Positions 8,393 through 16,893 of a stretch of DNA of 64,000 nucleotides are shown piece after piece. The notes below the pieces were generated by a model, which was not told the DNA's origin, did no database searches, and saw only the letters and a list, made by a program, of their open reading frames with translations. Made by a program: the position numbers and the translations under genes. The first letter of the stretch is position 1, and the number at the start of each line of letters is the position of its first letter. The DNA comes from Microbacterium sp. SZ1 (GTDB lineage Bacteria > Actinomycetota > Actinomycetes > Actinomycetales > Microbacteriaceae), in the NCBI RefSeq assembly GCF_002362255.1, contig NZ_LPVV01000012.1, positions 1-64,000 of the forward strand, written 5' to 3'.

Positions 8393-9808
8393 ATGCCCCA
8401 GCGTCGCTCTCATGTCGCCCCCTCCGCCGCGCAGACCGAGCTCGCCTCCGCGCTGGCAGCGCTGCGCGAATCGGTCGACGCTCCCGTGGATTTCCCCGAC
8501 GCGGTCGTCGCCGAGGCGGAAGCGGCGACGGCCCCGACGCCCGCGCTCGATCTGCGCGACGTTCCTTTCGCCACGCTCGACCCTGAGGGCTCCCGCGACC
8601 TGGATCAGGCGTTCCGTCTCGAGCGTCGCGGCTCCGGCTACGCCGTGCGATACGCGATCGCCGATGTCCCGGGTTTCGTGAAACCGGGCGGCGAGGTGGA
8701 CGCGGAAGCGCGACGCCGCGGTCAGACGCTCTACGCGGCGGACGGGTCGATCCCGCTGCATCCGCGAGTGCTCAGCGAGGACCGCTCGTCGCTCCTCCCC
8801 GACGTGGATCGTCCCGCCCTCGTGTGGACCTTCGACCTCGACGCGACGGGGCTCGTCGAGCGGTTCCGACTCGAGCGCGCGCTCATCCGGTCACGCGCCC
8901 AACTCGACTACGTCACGGCCCAGGACGCGATCGATCGCGGGGAGGGCGGTCTCGCCGAGCTTCTTCCCGAGATCGGCGCGCTGCGCATCGACCAGGAGCG
9001 ACTGCGCGGCGGCGCCAGCCTGAACCTCCCCGACGAGGAAGTCGTCCGCACAGCCGACGGCGGCTACGCCATCGAACGACGTCATCCGCTGCCCGTCGAG
9101 GAGTGGAACGCGCAGCTCTCACTCATGACAGGCATGGCCGCAGCATCCCTCATGATCGACGCGAAGCTCGGCATCCTGCGCACGATGCCGCAGCCCGACG
9201 AAGCCGCGTTCGCTGCCTTCCGCCTGCAGACCGAGGCGCTCGGTCGCCCGTGGACGACCGGACGGTACGGCGACTATCTGCGCGATCTGGATCGCTCCGA
9301 CCCGCTCACGCTGCCCGTCCTCCAGGCGGCTGCGACACTCTTCCGCGGTGCGGGTTATGTGACGTTCGACGGAACCGTACCGTCCGAGACGGAGCAGGCC
9401 GCGATCGCCGCCCCGTACGCACATGCCACCGCGCCACTTCGTCGGCTGGTCGACCGCTGGTCGCTGGCCATCTGTCTGGCCGTCTCCGAGGGAAAGGAGG
9501 TCCCGGCATGGGTAAGAGAGTCGTTGGCCGGGATCCCGGACCTCATGCAGGCGTCAGGGCAGCGGGCGTCGAAGCTCGACTCCCTGACGGTGAACTGCGT
9601 CGAGGCAGCACTGCTCACGCCGCTCATCGGCACGGCCGTCGATGCGACCGTGATCGAGGCGCGCGGCGAGCGCGGCACGGTGCAGATCGCGGACCCGGCT
9701 GTCACGGCATCCGCACCGATCCCCGTGGGGACGGAGCCCGGCAGGGTCGTGACCCTCCAGATCGTCAGCGCCGACATCGCGACCGGCTCGGTCGAGTTCG
9801 CACTCTGA
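8393..9808 (+). CDS. RNB-domain (RNase II/R family) exoribonuclease
   Basis: 471-residue protein whose core is an RNB catalytic domain, a processive 3'-5' exoribonuclease fold. The active-site acidic cluster is seen in FATLDPEGSRDLDQAFRLE (residues about 57-75), equivalent to the DxxxxxDxDDA signature. The later HATAPLRRLVDRW motif (near residue 345) is also diagnostic. Escherichia coli RNase II and R are 640-810 residues; here the N-terminal cold-shock domains are missing and any C-terminal S1-like part is short, so this is the compact actinobacterial/Deinococcus-like form. Preceded by a -10 six bases from ATG. Convergent with the AlaX-like gene. Confidence 0.88.
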   Translation: MPQRRSHVAPSAAQTELASALAALRESVDAPVDFPDAVVAEAEAATAPTPALDLRDVPFATLDPEGSRDLDQAFRLERRGSGYAVRYAIADVPGFVKPGGEVDAEARRRGQTLYAADGSIPLHPRVLSEDRSSLLPDVDRPALVWTFDLDATGLVERFRLERALIRSRAQLDYVTAQDAIDRGEGGLAELLPEIGALRIDQERLRGGASLNLPDEEVVRTADGGYAIERRHPLPVEEWNAQLSLMTGMAAASLMIDAKLGILRTMPQPDEAAFAAFRLQTEALGRPWTTGRYGDYLRDLDRSDPLTLPVLQAAATLFRGAGYVTFDGTVPSETEQAAIAAPYAHATAPLRRLVDRWSLAICLAVSEGKEVPAWVRESLAGIPDLMQASGQRASKLDSLTVNCVEAALLTPLIGTAVDATVIEARGERGTVQIADPAVTASAPIPVGTEPGRVVTLQIVSADIATGSVEFAL

Positions 9809-9850
9809 CGTAACCCCGACGTCACGACAGGTGCGCTCGTGCGCTGAGGC

Positions 9851-10723
9851 TCAGGCGGCGACGGCGCTGGTGGTCATCACGAGGAGCTGCGGGTCCGACA
9901 GGTCGAGCGACACGGAGATGCTCGCGAATTCGGCGAGAGATCGCGCGTGGGTTCCTCCACACAGTATGTCGGCCGTCCCCTCGGGGAGCTCACAGTGCCA
10001 GGTGCGCCGGTCGACGATCGTCGGCCCGTCGGGGACGACGCGGCTGACAGCGCCCGAAGCGACCCACTCGGCCAGGCGGGCGTTGATCGCGGCCTCCCGG
10101 TCGCCGAGCGTGGCGGAGAACGTCTCGGTGTCGAAACCCGCGCGACGAAGGCTCTTGCCGAGCCGGTACTCGTCGACCGCACCGTCTTCGCCGATGCGGC
10201 TCGTCTGATTGGCCCGGCCTTCGAAGTCGGGATTCCCGAGCGCATCCGCGCCCGGGTCTTTCCGCCAGAGATCGGCGAGAGCGAGATCGAGGGCGAGCGA
10301 GGCAAGATGGCACGCCGTGTGCCCGCGACTCAACCCGGCGCGGCGCACCGGATCGACCACGAGCTCGACGCGCGCTCCCTCCGCGAGCCACGCCGGTGCA
10401 TCGCCGTCGAGTCGGTGCCCCACCAGCCAGGTCCAGCCCTCGGCGCCACGCTTCACCGGGATGTCGGTGCCGACGGCGAACTCACCCTCGTCGGAGACGG
10501 CGGCCATGACCGCCTCGATGACGCGGACCGACTGACCGTCGTACCTGATCTCGCCGGTGTCTCCGGGCTGATCGGGCCACGTGTGGTCGACCGGGTGGAA
10601 CGGCGTCTCATCGGCGACCACGACCGGGCCGCCGGATAAGGCCTCAACGAGCCGAACCGTTCCTGCGCCCTCGAGCGCACCGTGCGCGAAGGTGACTCGC
10701 GTGGCCGGGACGGCCGCCGTCAC
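9851..10723 (-). CDS. Alanyl-tRNA editing (AlaX-like) metal-dependent hydrolase
   Basis: 290-residue protein matching the free-standing editing domain of alanyl/threonyl-tRNA synthetases, which hydrolyse mischarged tRNA such as Ser-tRNA-Ala in trans. The two zinc motifs are visible: HTACH (within [16 protein letters not shown], residues about 145-149) and CGGTH near residue 262, in the HxxxH...CxxxH order of the family. The N-terminal 120 residues form the usual beta-barrel-like part. The start is GTG at 10723, and the start and the ispG stop share GTGA (4-base overlap), so translation is probably coupled to ispG. Substrate specificity is inferred from the family only. Confidence 0.8.
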   Translation of the reverse strand: MTAAVPATRVTFAHGALEGAGTVRLVEALSGGPVVVADETPFHPVDHTWPDQPGDTGEIRYDGQSVRVIEAVMAAVSDEGEFAVGTDIPVKRGAEGWTWLVGHRLDGDAPAWLAEGARVELVVDPVRRAGLSRGHTACHLASLALDLALADLWRKDPGADALGNPDFEGRANQTSRIGEDGAVDEYRLGKSLRRAGFDTETFSATLGDREAAINARLAEWVASGAVSRVVPDGPTIVDRRTWHCELPEGTADILCGGTHARSLAEFASISVSLDLSDPQLLVMTTSAVAA

Positions 10724-11871
10724 GCGGTCACGACCTGCGCGGTGCCGAGCGGTGCATCGGGACCCATCTCCGCGGCGATGCGGTTCGCCTCCTCGATGAG
10801 CGTCGCGACGATGTCGGCCTCCGGGACCGTCTTGATGACCTCGCCCTTGACGAAGATCTGTCCCTTGCCGTTGCCCGACGCGACGCCGAGATCGGCCTCG
10901 CGCGCCTCGCCCGGTCCGTTCACGACGCAGCCCATCACGGCGACGCGCAGCGGCACGGTCATCTCCTTGAGTCCCTCGGTCACATCTTCAGCGAGCGTGT
11001 AGACATCGACCTGGGCACGACCGCAGGAGGGGCACGACACGATCTCGAGCTTGCGCTCGCGCAGGTTCAGAGACTGCAGGATCTGGTGCCCGACCTTCAC
11101 CTCTTCGGCCGGCGGGGCGGACAGGGAGACGCGGATCGTGTCGCCGATGCCCTCGCCCAGCAGGATGCCGAAGGCCGTGGCGCTCTTGATCGTGCCCTGG
11201 AACGCGGGCCCCGCCTCGGTGACGCCGAGGTGCAGCGGCCAGTCGCCCCGCTCGGCGAGCTGACGATAGGCCTTCACCATGACGATCGGATCGTTGTGCT
11301 TGACCGAGATCTTGAAGTCGTGGAAGTCGTGCTCCTCGAAGAGAGACGCCTCCCAGACGGCGCTCTCGACGAGCGCCTCAGGGGTGGCCTTGCCGTACTT
11401 CTCGAGCAGGCGACGGTCGAGCGAGCCCGCGTTGACGCCGATGCGCAGCGAGACGCCTGCATCCTTCGCGGCCTTGGCGATCTCGCCGACCTGGTCGTCG
11501 AACTTCCGGATGTTACCGGGGTTGACACGCACGGCGGCGCATCCGGCGTCGATGGCCTGGAAGACGTACTTCGGCTGGAAGTGGATGTCGGCGATGACCG
11601 GGATCTGGCTCTTCTTCGCGATGATGTGCAGCACGTCGGCGTCGTCCTGCGACGGCACGGCCACGCGCACGATCTCGCAGCCGGATGCCGTGAGCTCGGC
11701 GATCTGCTGCAGCGTCCCGTTGATGTCGGTGGTCTTCGTCGTGGTCATCGACTGGACGCTCACGGGGGCGTCACCGCCGACGAGCACCTTGCCCACCTTG
11801 ATCTGGCGCGACTTGCGACGAGGGGCGAGGACTTCAGGGACCTTCGGCATCCCGAGATTGACTGCTGGCAC
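10720..11871 (-). CDS. ispG: 4-hydroxy-3-methylbut-2-en-1-yl diphosphate synthase (flavodoxin)
   Basis: IspG/GcpE, the penultimate enzyme of the non-mevalonate isoprenoid pathway; it reduces MEcPP to HMBPP using a 4Fe-4S cluster. 383 residues. The N-terminal TIM-barrel carries [15 protein letters not shown] and [10 protein letters not shown]. The cluster cysteines are in CPSCGR (about residues 279-282) and in [11 protein letters not shown] (about 314). The GTG at 11871 is six bases downstream of TAGGCT, so a leaderless start is likely; an internal ATG eight codons in is the alternative. It is divergent from the trpL attenuator and overlaps the AlaX-like gene by four bases. Confidence 0.97.
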   Translation of the reverse strand: MPAVNLGMPKVPEVLAPRRKSRQIKVGKVLVGGDAPVSVQSMTTTKTTDINGTLQQIAELTASGCEIVRVAVPSQDDADVLHIIAKKSQIPVIADIHFQPKYVFQAIDAGCAAVRVNPGNIRKFDDQVGEIAKAAKDAGVSLRIGVNAGSLDRRLLEKYGKATPEALVESAVWEASLFEEHDFHDFKISVKHNDPIVMVKAYRQLAERGDWPLHLGVTEAGPAFQGTIKSATAFGILLGEGIGDTIRVSLSAPPAEEVKVGHQILQSLNLRERKLEIVSCPSCGRAQVDVYTLAEDVTEGLKEMTVPLRVAVMGCVVNGPGEAREADLGVASGNGKGQIFVKGEVIKTVPEADIVATLIEEANRIAAEMGPDAPLGTAQVVTA

Positions 11872-11877
11872 GCTCCC

Positions 11878-11883
11878 AGCCTA
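11878..11883 (-). promoter_or_regulatory. -10 box of ispG (leaderless)
   Basis: TAGGCT on the minus strand, six bases (GGGAGC), then GTG at 11871. It is divergent from the trpL promoter about 70 bases away. Confidence 0.55.
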
Positions 11884-11954
11884 CGCCGCCTGGATGCACG
11901 CGGGCTGGATGCCGCACGCACGTCACGCGCCCGATCTCGACGGCACCGGTGTGG

Positions 11955-11960
11955 TAGTTT
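11955..11960 (+). promoter_or_regulatory. -10 box of trpL
   Basis: TAGTTT followed by seven bases and the ATG of the leader peptide at 11968. The leader peptide itself therefore appears to be translated from a leaderless mRNA. Confidence 0.6.
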
Positions 11961-11967
11961 CGCCCCT

Positions 11968-12003
11968 ATGCTCGCGAACTTCACCTGGTGGCCCGCCTCC
12001 TAG
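11968..12003 (+). CDS. trpL: Tryptophan leader peptide
   Basis: An 11-codon open frame, MLANFTWWPAS, ending in TAG. Two adjacent Trp codons (11986-11991) make it a classic attenuation peptide: ribosomes pause here when charged tRNA-Trp is scarce. The following 50 bases contain the alternative hairpins and a U-rich terminator, and a fused anthranilate synthase gene starts 88 bases later. No Shine-Dalgarno is present; the -10 is seven bases upstream. Too short for ordinary gene finders. Confidence 0.92.
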   Translation: MLANFTWWPAS

Positions 12004-12054
12004 GCGGTGTGTTCGCGTTCCCACGAATCCAGACCGCCTCCGGGGCGGTCTTTT
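11993..12054 (+). terminator. trp attenuator: alternative hairpins and U-rich terminator
   Basis: Four segments can pair in overlapping ways. Segment 1 is CCGCC (11993-11997) and segment 2 is AGGCGGT (12002-12008), forming a pause hairpin across the trpL stop codon. Segment 3 is ACCGCCT (12033-12039), exactly complementary to segment 2, giving the antiterminator. Segment 4 is GGCGGTC (12044-12050), which with GACCGCC (12032-12038) forms the terminator followed by TTTT (12051-12054). A ribosome stalled on the Trp pair would mask segment 1 and free segment 2 to pair with 3, letting transcription continue. Confidence 0.9.
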
Positions 12055-12091
12055 CGTTGAGCCGAGCCGGAGCCACGCACAGGAGACCCCG

Positions 12092-13975
12092 ATGACCCTC
12101 ACCCGCCTCGCCGAGCTCACCGCCGACCCGGAGGCATCGTTCGTGCTGATCGCGCGCGACGGCGCCGACAGCGTCGAGCTGCTCACCGGTCAGGTCGTCG
12201 ACGTCGACCTGCTGGCAGACATCCCGCTCACGATCGAGGGCGTTCCCCGCGAGATATTCTCGCTCGTCCCGTACCGCCAGGTGCGCGAGCGCGGTTTCGT
12301 CGCGCAGGACGACGGTGCCCCGTTGCGGTGCATCGTCGTCGACGAGCACGTGCATCTGCCCACCGGGGAGGTGCTGACATCTCTGCCGAACGAGGCCGTG
12401 CCGCTGCGCGACGGCGGCTTCGACATCAGCGACGAGCGCTACGCCGAGATCGTGAAGACGGTGATCGCCGAGGAGATCGGCCGCGGCGAGGGCGCCAACT
12501 TCGTCATCCGCCGTGACTACACCGCCGAGATCGACGTCGACGACCGCACCGCTGCGCTCACCTGGTTCCGCGCGCTGCTCACCCATGAGCGCGGCGCGTA
12601 CTGGACGTTCGCCGTCGTGACGCCCGGCCGCATCGCGGTCGGTGCCAGCCCGGAGGCGCACGTGGTCGCCCGCGAGGGCGTCGTCACCATGAACCCGATC
12701 TCAGGGACGTTCCGCCACCCCGCCGGAGGCGCCACCCGCGAGACACTCACCGATTTCCTCTCCTCCACGAAGGAGACCGAGGAACTGTTCATGGTCGTCG
12801 ACGAAGAGCTCAAGATGATGAGCGCGGTCTGCTCCGACGGCGGCCGCATCACGGGCCCGCACCTCAAGGAGATGTCGCGGCTCACGCATACCGAGTACAT
12901 GCTGCGCGGACGCAGTCGTCTCGACCCGCGCGACATCCTCCGCGAGACGATGTTCGCGCCGACGGTCACGGGTTCGCCGATGCAGAACGCGTGCGCCGTG
13001 ATCCGCCGGCACGAGACCAAACCGCGCGGCTACTACTCGGGCGTCGCCGCACTCTTCACCCCGAACGCCGACGGCGGTCACGACCTCGATGCGCCCATCC
13101 TGATCCGCACCGTGTACGTGCAGAACGGCGCGCTCAGCGTGCCGGTCGGCGCGACACTCGTGCGCCACTCCGACCCGCACGGCGAGGTCTCGGAGACGCA
13201 CGGCAAGGCCGCAGGCGTGCTCGGCGCGATCGGGGCGATCGACCGCGACACCGCCGCCGAGGCCCGCGAGGACGCGGACGAGCCGGGCGAGAGACGCGCA
13301 CTCGCCGACGACCCCACCATCGCCGCCCTGCTGTCCTCTCGGAACGCGCGTCTCGCGGACTTCTGGATGAATCCGCAGGGCGAGGACTTCTCCGGTCCCT
13401 TCACCGGACGCAGCGCGCTGGTCGTCGATGCCGAGGACCGGTTCACGACCATGCTCGCCCACCAGCTCCGACACCTCGGGCTGGAGGTGTCGATCGCGCC
13501 GTGGAACTCCGTGGAGGACGCCGCGGTCGAGGCCGCCGACCTCGTCGTCGCCGGCCCGGGGCCGGGCGACCCCCGCGAGGGCGACAACCCACGCATCGCC
13601 CGGATGCGTGAGGTCGTCGCTCGCCGCCTCGAGGCGCACCGTCCCCTCCTGGCGGTGTGCCTGAGCCATCAGATCCTCGCCGATCGGCTGGGCATCGACC
13701 TCGCCCCGCTGGCCGCGCCGCACCAGGGGCTGCAGAAGTCCGTCCCCGTCTTCGGAGAGGACGCGTCGATCGGGTTCTACAACACCTTCACGGCGCGCGT
13801 GCAGCCCGGCACGACGACCGTGGCGGACGCCGACGTCTCGGCCGATCCGCAGAGCGGCGACGTCTACGCGCTGCGCGGCGACGGCTTCGCCTCGGTGCAG
13901 GGGCACCTCGAGTCGATCCTGTCTCGCGACGGCATCCGCACGCTGCACCGCTTGGTCGAGCACGCCGTCGACTGA
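12092..13975 (+). CDS. Fused anthranilate synthase (TrpE-TrpG type, PhzE-like)
   Basis: 627-residue fusion of a chorismate-binding enzyme and a class I glutamine amidotransferase. The first ~420 residues form the MST domain, with DILRETMFAPTVTGSP and RRHETKPRGYYSG. The amidotransferase carries the nucleophile Cys in LLAVCLSHQIL and a His-x-Glu pair in QGHLES. The sequence resembles PhzE (phenazine pathway, ADIC synthase) more than classical TrpE, a type also found as tryptophan-pathway anthranilate synthase in actinomycetes. The trpL attenuator upstream argues for a role in Trp supply. AGGAG precedes the ATG at 12092. No other trp or phz gene is adjacent, so product specificity (anthranilate or ADIC) is not settled. 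Confidence 0.87.
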   Translation: MTLTRLAELTADPEASFVLIARDGADSVELLTGQVVDVDLLADIPLTIEGVPREIFSLVPYRQVRERGFVAQDDGAPLRCIVVDEHVHLPTGEVLTSLPNEAVPLRDGGFDISDERYAEIVKTVIAEEIGRGEGANFVIRRDYTAEIDVDDRTAALTWFRALLTHERGAYWTFAVVTPGRIAVGASPEAHVVAREGVVTMNPISGTFRHPAGGATRETLTDFLSSTKETEELFMVVDEELKMMSAVCSDGGRITGPHLKEMSRLTHTEYMLRGRSRLDPRDILRETMFAPTVTGSPMQNACAVIRRHETKPRGYYSGVAALFTPNADGGHDLDAPILIRTVYVQNGALSVPVGATLVRHSDPHGEVSETHGKAAGVLGAIGAIDRDTAAEAREDADEPGERRALADDPTIAALLSSRNARLADFWMNPQGEDFSGPFTGRSALVVDAEDRFTTMLAHQLRHLGLEVSIAPWNSVEDAAVEAADLVVAGPGPGDPREGDNPRIARMREVVARRLEAHRPLLAVCLSHQILADRLGIDLAPLAAPHQGLQKSVPVFGEDASIGFYNTFTARVQPGTTTVADADVSADPQSGDVYALRGDGFASVQGHLESILSRDGIRTLHRLVEHAVD

Positions 13976-13992
13976 GGACGGCTCGCCTGCGC

Positions 13993-15309
13993 TCAGCCGC
14001 CGAGCAGCTTGACCGGGTTGAAGAGGTCGGCGACGAGCAGCAGCGCACCCATGGCGATCAACAATGTCGCCACCACCACCGTGAGCGGCACCAGCCGCGT
14101 CGCATCGACGGGCGCCGGCGGCGGGCGGCGGAACAGCCGGGCCCATGCCCGGCGGATGCCGTCCCACAGCGCGACGACGATGTGACCACCGTCGAGCGGG
14201 AGCAGCGGGATCAGGTTGAAGACGAAGAGCGCCACGTTCAGCGAGCCCAGAAGACCGAGCAGCACAGAGAAGCGGTTGAGGATCGGGGCGTCCGTCGCGG
14301 CCACCTCGCCGGCGATACGGCCGACCCCGACGACGCTGAGCGGGCCGTTGGGATCGCGTTCGCCGCCGGTGACGAGCGAGACGCCGACGTCCCACAGCCT
14401 GACGGGCAGGGTGAGGATCATCGAACCGACGCGCGCGACGGTGTCGCCCGCCATCTCAGGGCCGGCGAGGAGCGGCTGCTGCACGAACCCCATCTGCGCG
14501 GCCATGCCGACGTAGCCGACCTCCTTGATCACGGGCTTCCCGGCGTCGTCGAGCAGAGGCTGTCCGCTCGCGTCCGTGAGGGTGCGCTCCGCCTCGACGG
14601 GGGTGATGCTCAGCGTCTCGTCCGCGCCATCACGGCGCACGACGAGCTCGAGGGTCTCACCCGGAGCCGCCTGCACGATCGCGGTCGCCTCGGCGAAGGT
14701 CGAGACGGGCCGACCGTCGATGGACACGAGCACGTCGCCGGGCTTGATGCCCGCCTCGGCCGCCGGGGTCGCCGGGTCGCCGGGCGCGCACTCCGTCGCG
14801 CTGGAGCCGGCGGGAAGCACGCACTCGTTCACCGAGGCGATCATGGTGGTGCCCTGCTGCACGCCGATTCCGGCGACGAGGATCGTGAAGATGACGACCG
14901 CGAGCAGAAGGTTCATGAGGGGACCGCCCAGCATGACGATCACGCGCTTCCACACCGGCAGGCGATAGAAGACGCGGTCCTCCGCGCCTTCGGCGATGGT
15001 CTCGTCGTTGGCCGAGCGCGCGTCCTGCACCAGTGCGCGGAAGACGCCCTTGGCCGGACCGGCGGTGGTGGATGCCGGGTACATTCCCGACATCGAGATG
15101 AAGCCGCCGAGCGGGAGCATCTTGAAGCCGTACTCCGTCTCACCGATCCGCTTGGACCACAGCCGCGGGCCGAAGCCGATCATGTACTGGCCGACGCGCA
15201 CACCGAACAGCTTCGCCGGGACGAGGTGTCCGATTTCGTGCAGGCCGATCGACAGCCCGAGGCCGATCAGCATGAACACGATGCCGGCCAGATACAGCAG
15301 TGCTTCCAC
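13993..15309 (-). CDS. Site-2 intramembrane metalloprotease (RIP/RseP family)
   Basis: 438-residue M50 zinc protease that cleaves anti-sigma factors or other membrane proteins within the bilayer. The zinc motif HEIGH lies in the first membrane helix (IGLHEIGHLVPAKLFG, about residues 23-27). A PDZ domain follows (EAGIKPGDVLVSIDGRPV, around 200-220). The third zinc ligand is in PLLPLDGGHIVVAL near residue 383, and a final TM helix ends the protein. It corresponds to mycobacterial Rip1, normally located between dxr and ispG, as here but with plus-strand genes interposed. GTG start, with TAGCGT six bases upstream. Confidence 0.93.
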   Translation of the reverse strand: MEALLYLAGIVFMLIGLGLSIGLHEIGHLVPAKLFGVRVGQYMIGFGPRLWSKRIGETEYGFKMLPLGGFISMSGMYPASTTAGPAKGVFRALVQDARSANDETIAEGAEDRVFYRLPVWKRVIVMLGGPLMNLLLAVVIFTILVAGIGVQQGTTMIASVNECVLPAGSSATECAPGDPATPAAEAGIKPGDVLVSIDGRPVSTFAEATAIVQAAPGETLELVVRRDGADETLSITPVEAERTLTDASGQPLLDDAGKPVIKEVGYVGMAAQMGFVQQPLLAGPEMAGDTVARVGSMILTLPVRLWDVGVSLVTGGERDPNGPLSVVGVGRIAGEVAATDAPILNRFSVLLGLLGSLNVALFVFNLIPLLPLDGGHIVVALWDGIRRAWARLFRRPPPAPVDATRLVPLTVVVATLLIAMGALLLVADLFNPVKLLGG

Positions 15310-15315
15310 TCCCCC

Positions 15316-15321
15316 ACGCTA
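15316..15321 (-). promoter_or_regulatory. -10 box of the RIP protease gene (leaderless)
   Basis: TAGCGT on the minus strand, six bases, then the GTG at 15309. Confidence 0.55.
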
Positions 15322-15390
15322 CTGCCGCCCGCCTAGGAATCCGCCCACACATCGCCGGGACGATCAGCAAGCGCGAGGGCGTGTTCCGGT

Positions 15391-15396
15391 TAGTGT
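15391..15396 (+). promoter_or_regulatory. -10 box of the membrane-protein gene at 15403 (leaderless)
   Basis: TAGTGT followed by TGATCT and the GTG at 15403. No Shine-Dalgarno is visible. Confidence 0.5.
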
Positions 15397-15402
15397 TGAT
15401 CT

Positions 15403-15975
15403 GTGACGACCCGGCAGCTGCGACTCCTCCGCGCTGCCGCGGCGACCTCGGTGGCCACGCTTCTGGCGGCCGTCTCGCACACCGTGGCCGGCGGTGCGGC
15501 ACCGCATCCGCTGCTGATCGTCGCCGTTGCCGCGCTGCTGATGCCCCCGGCCGCGTTGCTGGTCGGCATCCGTCCCTCCCTGACGCGACTCGCTGCGACC
15601 GTCCTCGTGAGCCAGGCGGCGTTCCACTCGGTGTTCCAGGCGCTCGGCGCGCCGACAGCCGATGCATCCGTGCTCGGGCATGCGCATCATCTCGACCTCT
15701 CGTCTCTCGGCCCCGTCGCCGAGGTCAACGCCCCCGACGCCCTGATGATCGCTGCGCACGTCGTCGCTGCTGCACTGACCACCGCCCTGCTCTGGCGCGG
15801 GGAATCCGTTGCGCGCCGTATCGCGCGCTGGGTGCTCGCCCGCCTGCGGCTCGCCGTCACGTCGGCGCCCGCTACCCACCGCCTGCCGGCGCGACCGGTG
15901 GCTGATGCGCCGCTCGCCGCATCCGACGCGGCCTTGCGGCCCCTCTCCCGTCGCGGGCCACCGCTGAACGCCTGA
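15403..15975 (+). CDS. Putative membrane protein next to ycnI
   Basis: 190-residue protein with about four hydrophobic segments (roughly residues 10-30, 35-58, 62-82 and 115-135) and a basic, Pro/Ala-rich cytoplasmic tail. I do not recognise a named domain. A LGHAHHLDLSS stretch near residue 92 puts three histidines together on a predicted loop and could bind metal. It lies about 98 bases upstream of the YcnI gene on the same strand, and YcnI proteins usually sit with copper genes, so a copper-related role is a reasonable inference but unproven. Start GTG at 15403, chosen because a -10 lies six bases upstream. Confidence 0.6.
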   Translation: MTTRQLRLLRAAAATSVATLLAAVSHTVAGGAAPHPLLIVAVAALLMPPAALLVGIRPSLTRLAATVLVSQAAFHSVFQALGAPTADASVLGHAHHLDLSSLGPVAEVNAPDALMIAAHVVAAALTTALLWRGESVARRIARWVLARLRLAVTSAPATHRLPARPVADAPLAASDAALRPLSRRGPPLNA

Positions 15976-16073
15976 TACCCACCTTCCCTCGCTTCGCCCT
16001 CTGCTGAGGCGACCCCTTTTCCGCGACCGCGCGCGTCTGTCGCGCCCGCACATGAATCATCAGGAGTATCCGC

Positions 16074-16784
16074 ATGCGTTCTTCCATCACGCCCTCTTCG
16101 TCCATCACCCGTCGCCGCATTCCGCGCCGAACCCTCGCCGCCGGTGTCGCCGCCGGAGCCGTCCTCGCGATCGGCGTGCCCGCCATGGCCAGCGCACACG
16201 TCACCGTCAGTCCAGACGAACTCGCCGCCGGAGACCACGGCGTGCTCACCTTCGCGTTCTCCCATGGGTGCGAGGACTCGCCGACCAGGTCGCTGCGCAT
16301 CACGATGCCCGACGGCCTCGCCTCGGTCGCCCCGACCGTCGACAGCGACTGGACCATCGACGTCGAACGCGGAGACGACGGCCTCGTGAGCGCCGTCACG
16401 TACACCGCGGTGACGCCGGTGCCCAACGGTCTCCGCGGAGCTGTGAGCATGGGTATCGGCCTCGACGAGGACAGCCCCGAGACACTCGCCTTCCCTGTCG
16501 TGCAGACCTGCGAGACCGGTAGCACGGAGTGGACGCAGCTCGCCGAGGACGGCGAGGATCCGCACAGCCTCGACGCGCCGGCGCCGGTCGTGCACGTGGG
16601 TGCCGCGAGCGGCGAGCACGCCGAGCACGGCACCGCGACCGACGAGGAGGATGCTGCGTCGGATGCCGACAACGCCGCTGCCGCGGCATCCGATCCCACG
16701 GGCATCGTCCTCGGTTCGGCCGGGCTCGTCGCGGGACTCGCCGCGCTCGTGGTCTCGGTGCTGGCCTACCGACGCAAGGTCTGA
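16074..16784 (+). CDS. YcnI family copper-binding protein (DUF1775)
   Basis: 236-residue exported protein. A long Arg-rich N-terminus leads to a hydrophobic segment ending MASA, after which the mature chain would begin with His (HVTVSPDELAAG). YcnI proteins use this N-terminal His to bind copper. The conserved FAFSHGCEDSPTRSLRITMPDG follows. The linker (about 160-200) is acidic and His/Asp/Ala-rich, and a C-terminal TM helix with an RRKV tail anchors it to the membrane. AGGAG lies eight bases before the ATG. The usual partner ycnJ (CopD-like) is not adjacent; the upstream gene may fill its place. Confidence 0.9.
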   Translation: MRSSITPSSSITRRRIPRRTLAAGVAAGAVLAIGVPAMASAHVTVSPDELAAGDHGVLTFAFSHGCEDSPTRSLRITMPDGLASVAPTVDSDWTIDVERGDDGLVSAVTYTAVTPVPNGLRGAVSMGIGLDEDSPETLAFPVVQTCETGSTEWTQLAEDGEDPHSLDAPAPVVHVGAASGEHAEHGTATDEEDAASDADNAAAAASDPTGIVLGSAGLVAGLAALVVSVLAYRRKV

Positions 16785-16893
16785 TGCGTCCTGTGCGCCC
16801 CCTCGGCGGCATCCGCGAGGGGGCGCACTCCGGCGTCCGCTCACCGCGCCGCACCCGGGGTCGGCGGGCGAGCCGTGAGATCATGGACGCGAC

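Noticed and set aside
11279..12091. Long upstream extension of the anthranilate synthase frame
   Set aside because: The frame is open through ispG antisense but conserved sequence starts at the ATG at 12092 with AGGAG; the extension also crosses the trpL attenuator.
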